This document shows, piece after piece, positions 1-6,165 of a stretch of DNA of 20,835 nucleotides. Every line of letters starts with the position of its first letter. Positions within the stretch are counted from its first letter, which is position 1. Source of the DNA: JBBTXJ01 sp038061815 (GTDB lineage: Bacteria > Patescibacteriota > Patescibacteriia > Magasanikbacterales > JBBTXJ01); assembly GCA_038061815.1 (NCBI GenBank), contig JBBTYK010000031.1:1-20835 (forward strand), in the 5' to 3' direction. The notes below the pieces were generated by a model. It saw nothing but the letters and a program-made list of their open reading frames with translations, did not search any database and had not been told where the DNA came from. Both the position numbers and the translations under genes were made by a program.

Positions 1-1
1 A

Positions 2-265
2 TACTTCAAACAGGTGAGCCGCGTAGCGCGCGCAACCATCACGGCCCGCCTTGAGCGCATTGACACCGAAAGCGGCGTCGCGGCCGGTTCAAACGGAAAA
101 ATGTATTGCCTCCTCCACGCGCCGCTCCGTTTTTTCCGCGTGACACCGGGCGACACCATCACCCTTGAGGTGCCGGTTGACGGCGGCTCTTGGGCCGCGG
201 TTGTGGGCAAAACAGAAACCTGTTACACTGAATCCCGTTATGCCCGCCTTGTACCGCACGCATAG
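2..265 (+). CDS. Hypothetical protein, probably 5'-truncated by the window edge
   Basis: The frame is open from the first complete codon of the window to a TAG at 263-265, so the start may lie upstream; an internal GTG at 14 would give 83 residues. The product is short, rich in beta-branched residues, has no membrane segment and belongs to no family I recognise. Codons end mostly in C or G, as in neighbouring real genes, which supports coding. The last 26 bases overlap the start of dnaX in another frame, so the two could be translationally coupled. The main doubt is that a spurious frame of this length is possible in GC-rich DNA. Confidence 0.4.
   Translation, partial: YFKQVSRVARATITARLERIDTESGVAAGSNGKMYCLLHAPLRFFRVTPGDTITLEVPVDGGSWAAVVGKTETCYTESRYARLVPHA
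201..229 (+). promoter_or_regulatory. Candidate dnaX promoter
   Basis: TTGTGG (201-206), a 17-base spacer and TACACT (224-229), preceded by TG to give an extended -10 (TGTTACACT). The dnaX ATG is only 10 bases past the -10 box, so a transcript from here would have a leader of about 3-4 bases. The -35 matches only three of six consensus positions, so this is tentative. Confidence 0.3.
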
Positions 266-1775
266 ACCGCAGACATGGGAGGCGCTCGTGGGACAAACAA
301 CGATTGTCCGCACCCTACAACAAGAAATACGCACGGGCCGCATTGCCCATGCGTATTTGTTTTCCGGACCGCGGGGCGTTGGGAAGACAACCGCGGCGCG
401 CTTGCTGGCTAAAACCATCAACTGCATCGGCCGCGCCGCCGATGCGGCGGAACCGGATACTACCTGCGACATCTGTCGCGCCATCCAAGAAAATCACGCC
501 ATTGACCTCATTGAACTGGACGCAGCCACGCACACCGGCATTGACATGGTGCGTGAACACATTATTGAAAATGCCGCGGCGCGACCCATGCAACTGAAAT
601 ACAAAGTGTTTATCATTGACGAAGTCCATCGTCTTTCTCCCCAGTCGTTTGATGCGCTGTTGAAAACGCTTGAGGAACCGCCGGCGCATGTGGTGTTCAT
701 TTTGGCAACCACTGAACTGCACAAAGTGCCGGCGACCATCGTATCCCGCTGTCAGCGCTTCACGTTCACGCACATCGCGCCGGAAATCATGCAAGCGCGG
801 CTGCTGGATTTATGCGCCAAGGAAGACGCCACCGTGGCTCCTGACGTGCTTGCGGCGATTATCGCGCGTTCTGAAGGGTGTATGCGCGATGCCGAGAGCC
901 TGTTAGACCAGCTTCTGTCGCTTGGCAAGCAAATCAGCGCTGAAGAGGCGGCGCTCATATTGCCGCCATCGGTCACGCATGATGCCTACCCGCTGGTGCT
1001 CCAGACGCTCCGTGGCGAGCGCGCCGATGCGCTGGCGCTTGTCCAAGACCTCGCAGCGCGCGGCATCTCGTTTGAGGCCGTCACGAAGGCTATGATAGAT
1101 ATTCTCCGCGCCACGCTCGTGCATACCTGCGCTCCTGCGCTCACGTTCCCCTATCTTGAGGGATTTGAACTGCATCGCGCCGAACTTACTGAAGCGGGAA
1201 CGCCACACGGAACCGCCGGGCTCACACGCATACTTCAAACCTTTCTTGATGCCATGCCGCTCTTCAAACAGACTACCGTACCGCAACTGCCGCTTGAGTT
1301 GGCGATTGTCGCGATGACGCACCGCGAAGAGCCAGCGTCTACAACCCGTCACCCCGAACCGCCAGCACCCCCCATCAGTCATCCTGAGCGAAGTCCTGCG
1401 AAGCAGGACGGAGTCGAAGGACCTAATCAAACCAAAAAAACCGAAAGTGTAAACATCAAACAACTGTCCGCGGATGCCGCCGCCGAAATCCTCAATCGTC
1501 TCACCGCCGAATTCCAGGAAACCAACGCGTCGCTCGCGATTATGCTCAAAAACGCCGCCGCCCTTCCTTCGGACGGCCCGCGGTTTGTGGTTGAAGTCCC
1601 CTACTCGCTCTACCGCGACCAGCTTATGCTCAACGGCACAAAACACTTGATAGAAACGAAATTGCGTGGTATAACGGATACGCCATGGCAACTTGAATGC
1701 CGTGTCCGCGAGGCGGCGCATGCTTCTGAACTTGCGCAAGAAGTCGCCGCGGCGTTTGAAGGAGAGATACTATAG
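240..1775 (+). CDS. dnaX: DNA polymerase III subunit gamma/tau (clamp loader ATPase)
   Basis: DnaX is the ATPase of the clamp loader that places the sliding clamp on primed DNA and, as tau, links the polymerases at the fork. I start at 240 because the family N-terminus (ALYRTHRPQTW) begins there; a longer in-frame start at 165 adds unconserved residues. Length is 511 residues. Visible motifs: Walker A GPRGVGKT (43-50); zinc-site cysteines C62, C76 and C79 (the usual fourth is not evident); Walker B DEVH (127-130); sensor I LATTELHKVP (155-164); arginine finger SRC (169-171). After the three clamp-loader domains comes a Pro/Lys linker (about 365-405), containing an in-frame palindromic repeat and an A7 run, then a short C-terminal tau-like region. 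A palindrome and tRNA-Gln follow at once. Identification is secure; whether a shorter gamma form is made is unknown. Confidence 0.96.
   Translation: MPALYRTHRPQTWEALVGQTTIVRTLQQEIRTGRIAHAYLFSGPRGVGKTTAARLLAKTINCIGRAADAAEPDTTCDICRAIQENHAIDLIELDAATHTGIDMVREHIIENAAARPMQLKYKVFIIDEVHRLSPQSFDALLKTLEEPPAHVVFILATTELHKVPATIVSRCQRFTFTHIAPEIMQARLLDLCAKEDATVAPDVLAAIIARSEGCMRDAESLLDQLLSLGKQISAEEAALILPPSVTHDAYPLVLQTLRGERADALALVQDLAARGISFEAVTKAMIDILRATLVHTCAPALTFPYLEGFELHRAELTEAGTPHGTAGLTRILQTFLDAMPLFKQTTVPQLPLELAIVAMTHREEPASTTRHPEPPAPPISHPERSPAKQDGVEGPNQTKKTESVNIKQLSADAAAEILNRLTAEFQETNASLAIMLKNAAALPSDGPRFVVEVPYSLYRDQLMLNGTKHLIETKLRGITDTPWQLECRVREAAHASELAQEVAAAFEGEIL
1378..1422 (+). repeat. Palindromic repeat inserted in frame in dnaX
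   Basis: Starts with GTCATCCTGAGCGAAG, has a central hairpin GTCCTGC-GAA-GCAGGAC (1393-1409) and ends GTCGAAGGACC. It resembles the widespread intergenic palindromes with a GTCATTC(T/C)GAG head. It is 45 bases (15 codons) and is read through as HPERSPAKQDGVEGP in the DnaX linker. A degenerate head-like copy (CGTCACCCCGAAC) lies just upstream at about 1348. Confidence 0.7.
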
Positions 1776-1835
1776 TCATTGCGAGCCCGCAGGACAAAGC
1801 AATCTAATTAGATTGCTTCGCTTCGCTCGCAATGA
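1776..1835. repeat. Intergenic palindromic repeat after dnaX
   Basis: Outer arms TCATTGCGAGC (1776-1786) and GCTCGCAATGA (1825-1835) are perfect inverted repeats; inside lies the 20-base palindrome AGCAATCTAATTAGATTGCT (1798-1817). It directly abuts the dnaX stop codon and ends 6 bases before tRNA-Gln. It could form a stable hairpin at the mRNA end or guide separation of dnaX mRNA from the tRNA. No U-tract follows, so it is not a classical terminator. Confidence 0.75.
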
Positions 1836-1841
1836 CACTAT

Positions 1842-1915
1842 TCGGGGATCGTCTAACGGCAGGACCGCGGACTCTGAATCCGCGTATCTTGGTTCGAATC
1901 CAAGTCCCCGAGCCA
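1842..1915 (+). tRNA. tRNA-Gln (anticodon CTG), CCA encoded
   Basis: Acceptor stem TCGGGGA (1842-1848) pairs with TCCCCGA (1905-1911); discriminator G at 1912, then genomic CCA (1913-1915). The anticodon loop CTCTGAA gives CTG, decoding CAG. The T-arm contains GGTTCGAATCC. The 3' part (1898-1913) is duplicated exactly at 2575-2590, marking this gene as an integration target. Confidence 0.95.
1898..1913 (+). repeat. Left att-like direct repeat (tRNA-Gln copy)
   Basis: First copy of ATCCAAGTCCCCGAGC, covering the T-stem 3' side, the acceptor 3' strand, the discriminator and the first C of CCA. Flanking bases differ from those of the second copy. Confidence 0.65.
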
Positions 1916-1931
1916 AATTGTATGATGCGGG

Positions 1932-2177
1932 CTACAGATTTTTATATGTATTTTCATTCCGCAATCTTACGTTATCTATAAGATATCCCCCTCTCTTTAT
2001 GTCGCGATGGAATATAATTCTAAATCGTCCAACACGAAGTCGGTAAAATTCTGTATTGCTTATCTTTATTACCGATAATCCGCGATGGTCACCGTTTACA
2101 AGTCGTTCAATCGCTCTTTCTAATTTCACACATTCCTTCCGGTCAATCTTCCTGAGTAACTTTTCAATCGCATCCAT
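1932..2177 (-). CDS. RelE/ParE-superfamily toxin
   Basis: An 81-residue basic protein. Its C-terminal half (YRLRVGRFRIIFHRD, then a hydrophobic strand, then LRNENTYKNL) matches the beta-sheet core and ending of RelE/ParE-type toxins, which cleave mRNA on the ribosome or inhibit gyrase; which applies cannot be told. The N-terminal helix (EKLLRKIDRKECVKLERAIERL) fits the family. It starts 3 bases after the stop of the antitoxin gene, the usual antitoxin-toxin order, and no clear ribosome site precedes it, so translational coupling is likely. It lies inside the tRNA-Gln-linked insertion and ends 16 bases from the tRNA, converging with it. Confidence 0.8.
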   Translation of the reverse strand: MDAIEKLLRKIDRKECVKLERAIERLVNGDHRGLSVIKISNTEFYRLRVGRFRIIFHRDIKRGGYLIDNVRLRNENTYKNL

Positions 2178-2180
2178 ATC

Positions 2181-2435
2181 TTATCGGGAGCGATTGATTC
2201 TACGAAGCATCGCAAGAAAATCCTTTGCTGGAATCCCCTTGCCCGTATTATCTCTAACCGTGTCGAAAATTGTCGTGTATCGCTGCACCTCTTCAATCTT
2301 TCTTAAATCAAGCGGCCTGATCTCAAGCATGGCCCCCTTTTCCTTAACAATAAAACGGTCCGTGGTAACTTTCCGACGCCACATAACAGGCAGGGTGATT
2401 TGGCCCTTACTCGTTGCCTTCACAACAGTGGTCAT
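2181..2435 (-). CDS. AbrB/MazE-type antitoxin with swapped-hairpin DNA-binding domain
   Basis: An 84-residue protein. The N-terminal segment TTVVKATSKGQITLPVMWRR is the AbrB/SpoVT swapped-hairpin motif, and VKEKGAMLEIRPL completes the fold (about residues 2-43). The basic, helical C-terminal half (about 44-84) is expected to wrap the downstream toxin. It is the first gene of a two-gene antitoxin-toxin operon and probably represses its own promoter. The pairing of an AbrB-type antitoxin with a RelE/ParE-type toxin is a known mixed arrangement. Base composition is more AT-rich than the neighbourhood, consistent with acquisition. Confidence 0.82.
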   Translation of the reverse strand: MTTVVKATSKGQITLPVMWRRKVTTDRFIVKEKGAMLEIRPLDLRKIEEVQRYTTIFDTVRDNTGKGIPAKDFLAMLRRINRSR

Positions 2436-2462
2436 AGCGCGGTAGAAAAGTATTACATTCTT

Positions 2463-2491
2463 ACTTTATTACTTTTGCTGTACGACGTCAA
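2463..2491 (-). promoter_or_regulatory. Candidate promoter of the antitoxin-toxin operon
   Basis: On the minus strand: TTGACG (2491-2486), 17 bases, TAAAGT (2468-2463), about 28 bases before the antitoxin ATG. The -35 is near consensus. An alternative -10 (TAATAA) overlaps it. Confidence 0.4.
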
Positions 2492-2508
2492 GTGGACAGT
2501 CAAAAACC

Positions 2509-2534
2509 AAAAGACTGCCGCAGGCACGTCTTTT
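2509..2534. terminator. Hairpin with flanking A/T runs
   Basis: AAAAGAC (2509-2515) pairs with GTCTTTT (2528-2534); an inner GCC/GGC pair extends the stem. A/T runs on both sides make it plausible as a terminator in either direction, most likely insulating the toxin-antitoxin promoter from minus-strand transcription through the Nudix-like gene. Confidence 0.45.
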
Positions 2535-2535
2535 C

Positions 2536-2625
2536 GAGCGAGGCGCAGGATTGCGCGAGCGTCAGCGAAGCGCCATCCAAGTCCCCGAGCGAACGAGCTC
2601 CTCGCGAGTGAGCAAGGGGAAATGA
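2536..2625. repeat. Non-coding, palindrome-rich segment at the right end of the insertion
   Basis: Interlocking GC-rich inverted repeats: GCGCA-GGAT-TGCGC near 2544-2557, GGCGC/GCGCC ends at about 2542 and 2570, and CCCC/GGGG ends bracketing 2583-2618. It contains the right att-like repeat. No credible ORF is seen. It looks like the edge of a mobile or repetitive element. Confidence 0.35.
2575..2590 (+). repeat. Right att-like direct repeat
   Basis: Second exact copy of ATCCAAGTCCCCGAGC. No other tRNA structure surrounds it: the sequence upstream lacks the T-loop, so it is not a tRNA pseudogene beyond these 16 bases. Confidence 0.65.
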
Positions 2626-2638
2626 TGCACTGTAGATA

Positions 2639-2666
2639 ATAAAAAACCACCGGTGGAGCCGGTGGT
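2639..2666 (-). terminator. Rho-independent terminator of the Nudix-like gene
   Basis: On the minus strand, ACCACCGG pairs with CCGGTGGT (2666-2659 with 2653-2646), five-base loop, followed by a U-rich run from 2645 downward. It lies just past the stop of the gene ending at 2676. Confidence 0.8.
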
Positions 2667-2675
2667 GCTGCGATC

Positions 2676-3416
2676 CTAGAACGATACGCCCGCAAGCGCA
2701 AGCGCGGCGAGCGAGAGCGCGTTATCCAGCGTGCCCTCGCGAACGAGTTCGCGCAGTTCGGCAGACGTGCAAAGCTGCACTCCGCCGATGATCTCGAGGT
2801 CTTCGGTCTGCTGGCTACCGACTGACACGATCCGCGCCTCCACTACATACTGCGCATGCGGAAAAAACGTGGGGCTCGCGTTCACGCGGCCGATGATGCG
2901 CACGTCCTCCACATGGAAACCGCCCTCCTCCCCGGCCTCAATCTTGGCTGTCTTCAAAACGAACGTCTCAAGACTCTCCGCATCATCAGTCTTTGGCGCG
3001 ATGCCCTGCGGCAGTTCGTACCGCCATGCACCGAGTGTTGCGAAAAGCTCCTCCCATCGAGCATCACGATCAAGCGTGCCAACGTAGTCGCTTGGATTCG
3101 CAACCAAGAGCCGCGGACCGACCATCCGGAAATTCCGGACAACGCCAATCCGGTCACCTGCACGACACACCACGGCGGCGCCGGGATTTTCCACCAGCAT
3201 AGGCTGATCGTACAAATCACCCATTGCTCCCGCACCAGCCGCCGGATTCGGCTTCTGCAACACCACCCGAAGCGCCGAGAAGCCACGTGGGTTCACGAGA
3301 CCGCCGTACCCCTGACTCGTCGGCACCCAACCAACGAGCGACTTACCGAACATGTTATCTCCATGGAGATCCGCCTCCGTAAGCAACCGAACCGCGCCCG
3401 GTTTTTCGTCGGCCAT
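2676..3416 (-). CDS. Nudix-superfamily-like protein with a degenerate Nudix box
   Basis: A 246-residue soluble protein. The middle part resembles ADP-sugar Nudix hydrolases: strands around VVCRAGDRIGVVRNFRMVG, then WRYELPQGI where ELPRGG is usual, then a helix containing KIEAGEEGGF where the Nudix signature has REXXEEXG, then VEDVRIIGRVNASPTFFPHAQYVV as the following strands. The signature Arg and one of the metal-binding Glu positions are not conserved, so hydrolase activity is uncertain. The start is decided by a perfect AGGAGG ribosome site (3427-3422) five bases before ATG. It is monocistronic, with a good promoter and terminator. An ADP-ribose or nucleotide-sugar substrate is only a family-level guess. 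Confidence 0.65.
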   Translation of the reverse strand: MADEKPGAVRLLTEADLHGDNMFGKSLVGWVPTSQGYGGLVNPRGFSALRVVLQKPNPAAGAGAMGDLYDQPMLVENPGAAVVCRAGDRIGVVRNFRMVGPRLLVANPSDYVGTLDRDARWEELFATLGAWRYELPQGIAPKTDDAESLETFVLKTAKIEAGEEGGFHVEDVRIIGRVNASPTFFPHAQYVVEARIVSVGSQQTEDLEIIGGVQLCTSAELRELVREGTLDNALSLAALALAGVSF

Positions 3417-3421
3417 GACCG

Positions 3422-3427
3422 CCTCCT
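3422..3427 (-). promoter_or_regulatory. Strong Shine-Dalgarno AGGAGG
   Basis: A perfect AGGAGG, five bases before the ATG at 3416. It fixes the start of the Nudix-like gene and contrasts with neighbours that have no ribosome site. Confidence 0.85.
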
Positions 3428-3453
3428 TCTTCTTGATTGATGGCCTGCCCTAC

Positions 3454-3482
3454 ATGTTACCGTGATATCCCATACTCGTCAA
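3454..3482 (-). promoter_or_regulatory. Promoter of the Nudix-like gene
   Basis: TTGACG (3482-3477), 17-base spacer, TAACAT (3459-3454) on the minus strand, about 37 bases before the ATG. Near-consensus spacing and -35. Confidence 0.65.
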
Positions 3483-3501
3483 GAGTGGGTGTTTGTAAAC
3501 C

Positions 3502-3528
3502 AAAAGACCGGCGTGAGCCGGTCTTTTT
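3502..3528. terminator. Bidirectional-type terminator after the surface-protein gene
   Basis: AAAAGACCGGC (3502-3512) pairs perfectly with GCCGGTCTTTT (3517-3527) around a GTGA loop. The minus-strand gene ending at 3547 is its natural client. Confidence 0.85.
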
Positions 3529-3546
3529 GGTATATCTTTTACGTGT

Positions 3547-5943
3547 TTATGCTACCACGCACGCGTCCTTCAGTTTGTACGTTCCAAGGAACTGGGACAC
3601 GGACATGTCATCCACGCTCTTGTTCCACTTCTTGCCGAACAGTTTCGCGGCGTCCTTTTCATCCTTCACATGGCACACCGTTCCATCAACCTGTATGTTA
3701 TACACTTTTGAGTCATCCGGCACTTTAATCATGCGCGAACCCGGCTTGTAAGGCATTGACGGCCCCCACGCCAGATAGCTGATTTCGTCCTTCTTCACCC
3801 GCTTGATGGATACGCGGTCAAAGCTCGGGAACCATGACATGAATGCCTTTTCGCTTGAGAATGGCCGCTTGTAACCGCCGGTGAACCAGTACACCGAGGC
3901 TCCTACCGAGGCATCTTCAATCATGAATAGGTCACCCTCCGCGAGCGCTGCGATGGAAACCGGCGTGAAGTCCGGCGCCTTCGGTTTCGCGGAAATCAGC
4001 GTAATGACCGTTGGAACGCGCGGCAAATCTATCAACAGCACCACTGGCACTGAAACCTTCGGCAGTGCAGCCGGAGTTGCCGGTTCTGCCGGTGCTGCGG
4101 GAGCAGGCGTGGCGGGCGTTGCCGGTGTTGCCGGCACAGCCCCTTTCTTGTAGGTAATCTGTTTGCTGGTCGCCGTTGATTCACCGCCATCGCTGCTCAT
4201 AAACTGGAACCACAGCGTCTTGACGCCATCGGCGCCGGACAGGGTGTACGCAATCGCCGTACCGGGATACTGCGGATAATCCGCTGATGTAAGCCCTGCT
4301 TGCGAAGTGGCAATCTTGTAGCGCAGGATGTTGCTTCCGGATATGGTGATGGTGATATCCAGCGAACCTGTGGTGCCGCTGCCATCGCCAAGCGTAATGG
4401 CTGTAATAACCGGTTTTGACAGTGTCGGCGTACCGCCGCCGCCTGATGCGTCAGCATGGAACTGGTTATACGTAAGGGTCTGCTGGGCAGTAGATGATGC
4501 CGTACGGTCGGAGGCAAAAACGTCCGAGCGCGTCGTGTAACTTGATTTTACAAACTGCACGCTCCGCGAGGTGTCTGCAACCGGAACGGCGCAATAGTAC
4601 ACACCGCTCGTGCCGCTTTCCGTACACGTCGTTCCATAACCGTCTCCTGCTTTGACCGCGGCCCCAGTTACCTTATTGTTTGAATTGCCAAGCAGGGTGA
4701 CCACGCCGCCATACGGGAGACCGGTTGTGGTGGTAAGCGTGACAACGCCCTGGGCCGTGTTGCTTGCGGCGCGATTGCTTGCAAGGGCGGCCGTGGTGCT
4801 CACATACCCATCCGCCTGCATGCCAAAGCCCTCGGACCCGTTATCATCGGCAAGCAGTACCGGACAATATGCCGCGTTGCTGACAATATCACAGGTCACA
4901 TCATTCGCGCCCGCGCTCGCATGGTCCGGCGTTACCGAACTGCCAATGACGGCATTCAAAATGTTAATCCTGTGGGAGAAGTAAATGCTGGAAACCGTCG
5001 TCGTCGCCGCAGAGGCAGCATCGCCATCGCGGTTGGGAGTACTGCCGGTGACATCTTTCACATACCCATCAAGAGCGATATGGATATCATTGGTACCGCC
5101 GTCACCCGCTACCAGAACAGGACAAAAATATGTTCCAGTGTTGGAGCTCTCCTCATTACACGTGATACCGCCAGCAGACACTGCTGCCCCTGCCAGCGGG
5201 TCGCTGTCCCCTTCACGCTGCGTCTTAACGATATGGCTAAACACGAGCCCGCGAACCGTGCTGGTTGACGTAATGGCGGCTCCCACCGACGTGCTTGAAG
5301 CAAAGGTGATGAGTATCTGTGACGTTGACGCGGTAGTGATATCCGTCAGCCCCGGATTGGTGGTTGAAGCGCTCACATAGCCATTCTCTTGGACAAGAAG
5401 TGTCACGCTTGTACCGATTCTCCCAAAGAAAGACGCGGAACCGAGCGATGTTGAAGCAGCCGAACCGCCAAGGGTGAACACGTCCAAGTCCCCAGGTGTA
5501 AATGCCGTCCCTTCCTGGTCAGTCGGTAGCACTTTCACCTGAAAACGTATGTTGGTGGTGGTAACCGCGTTCAAATCGCCGGCAGTATAAATGTTTGGCG
5601 GCAACGTGGTATATGTCACCATGCCTTCGCGTTCAACTGCGTAGCCGATAATCGCATCAGTATTGGCGCAACTTGAACCTGCAGCTGGGGCAGCAAATAG
5701 AGTGCCGGTTGCGCTCGTGGTACCAATTCCCGTAATCGTGCCGCCGGTGCATGCGATATGAATTCTCGCGCTTGCAAGCGCTCCGCCGCCGCCCTCCGAC
5801 GTGATGGTGAACTTAAAGTCACCCGGCACATCGGCATAAGCGTCACCCGGATTCACCAAAAAAAGAGCTGCTCCCATAAGGAGCGCGGCTCCGTAAAGGA
5901 GCCACTTCGTTTGCCGCGGTATTGCAAAGGCAACTGTGGTCAT
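3547..5943 (-). CDS. Exported repeat-containing surface (S-layer-like) protein
   Basis: 798 residues. A basic N-terminus, a hydrophobic core (about 14-30) and AYA-D (37/38) form a signal peptide. The mature part is rich in Thr, Ser, Ala and Gly. Three degenerate modules of about 80 residues share a Cys pair (TC...Y(F/Y)C.V), a GYV-type strand and an SNR/SDRTAS segment; they look like beta-sandwich or carboxypeptidase-regulatory-like folds. Next come another beta domain, a Pro/Ala-Thr linker (about 599-633) and a C-terminal domain (about 668-798: VYWFTGGYKRPF, MSWFPSF, MPYKPGSRMIKV, SKVYNI, KLFGKKWNKSV) that I know from many Parcubacteria surface proteins, where it may anchor to the cell surface. 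It is probably an abundant envelope or adhesion protein; the exact role is unknown. It has its own promoter and terminator and no ribosome site. The linker could be a recombination hotspot. Confidence 0.85.
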   Translation of the reverse strand: MTTVAFAIPRQTKWLLYGAALLMGAALFLVNPGDAYADVPGDFKFTITSEGGGGALASARIHIACTGGTITGIGTTSATGTLFAAPAAGSSCANTDAIIGYAVEREGMVTYTTLPPNIYTAGDLNAVTTTNIRFQVKVLPTDQEGTAFTPGDLDVFTLGGSAASTSLGSASFFGRIGTSVTLLVQENGYVSASTTNPGLTDITTASTSQILITFASSTSVGAAITSTSTVRGLVFSHIVKTQREGDSDPLAGAAVSAGGITCNEESSNTGTYFCPVLVAGDGGTNDIHIALDGYVKDVTGSTPNRDGDAASAATTTVSSIYFSHRINILNAVIGSSVTPDHASAGANDVTCDIVSNAAYCPVLLADDNGSEGFGMQADGYVSTTAALASNRAASNTAQGVVTLTTTTGLPYGGVVTLLGNSNNKVTGAAVKAGDGYGTTCTESGTSGVYYCAVPVADTSRSVQFVKSSYTTRSDVFASDRTASSTAQQTLTYNQFHADASGGGGTPTLSKPVITAITLGDGSGTTGSLDITITISGSNILRYKIATSQAGLTSADYPQYPGTAIAYTLSGADGVKTLWFQFMSSDGGESTATSKQITYKKGAVPATPATPATPAPAAPAEPATPAALPKVSVPVVLLIDLPRVPTVITLISAKPKAPDFTPVSIAALAEGDLFMIEDASVGASVYWFTGGYKRPFSSEKAFMSWFPSFDRVSIKRVKKDEISYLAWGPSMPYKPGSRMIKVPDDSKVYNIQVDGTVCHVKDEKDAAKLFGKKWNKSVDDMSVSQFLGTYKLKDACVVA

Positions 5944-5996
5944 ACAGTGGTTAAATAAGTTTCCAAAGAATAATAAATTTTTCTTTCACGTGATGT

Positions 5997-6005
5997 AGTA
6001 TAGCA
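5997..6005 (-). promoter_or_regulatory. Extended -10 promoter of the surface-protein gene
   Basis: TGC-TATACT on the minus strand, 53 bases before the ATG at 5943, with a weak -35 (TTCAAG, 17 bases upstream). The leader is very AT-rich and has no Shine-Dalgarno. The same TTTGCTATACTAC string precedes ftsE. Confidence 0.55.
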
Positions 6006-6041
6006 AAACCGTAAGATAACTTGAAGCTAAAACAAGGCGAG

Positions 6042-6050
6042 TTATCCACA
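6042..6050 (+). promoter_or_regulatory. Perfect DnaA-box sequence (TTATCCACA)
   Basis: Consensus nonamer in the gap between tRNA-Gln(TTG) and the surface-protein promoter. It is the only one of the three copies in this window that is near an AT-rich intergenic stretch. Confidence 0.35.
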
Positions 6051-6076
6051 GTGGCGCGAAGAAACAAAATTTTTAG

Positions 6077-6147
6077 TTCCGGGGCAGGGATTCGAACCCC
6101 GATATGCGGGACCAAAACCCGCAGTCCTGCCGTTAGACGACCCCGGA
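6077..6147 (-). tRNA. tRNA-Gln (anticodon TTG), CCA not encoded
   Basis: Acceptor TCCGGGG (6147-6141) pairs with CCCCGGA (6084-6078); discriminator A at 6077 is followed by CTA, so CCA must be added after transcription. Anticodon stem GCGGG/CCCGC with loop TTTTGGT gives TTG (CAA codons). It lies 18 bases after the C39-like gene and is probably co-transcribed. It is the second glutamine isoacceptor in the window. Confidence 0.95.
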
Positions 6148-6165
6148 ATGAAAGACAACACTATC

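Larger units (their letters stand above)
1898..2590. mobile_element. Putative small integrated element in the tRNA-Gln 3' end
   Basis: A 16-base exact direct repeat, ATCCAAGTCCCCGAGC, occurs in the 3' part of intact tRNA-Gln(CTG) (1898-1913) and again at 2575-2590. This is the arrangement left when an integrase-type element inserts at a tRNA 3' end and regenerates it. The enclosed segment is visibly more AT-rich than its flanks and holds an antitoxin-toxin pair but no integrase. It is either a remnant or mobilised in trans. Boundaries follow from the repeats; mobility is inferred. Confidence 0.55.

Noticed and set aside
903..1739. 278-residue minus ORF opposite dnaX
   Set aside because: Antisense shadow of a clear dnaX; no motif and no regulatory signals.
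2536..2640. CRISPR-like repeat array
   Set aside because: The repeats are short, unequal and inverted rather than regular direct repeats with spacers; no cas genes are nearby.
2453..2701. 82-residue minus ORF in the palindrome-rich gap
   Set aside because: It crosses the Nudix-gene terminator and GC-rich inverted repeats; no ribosome site and no recognisable content.
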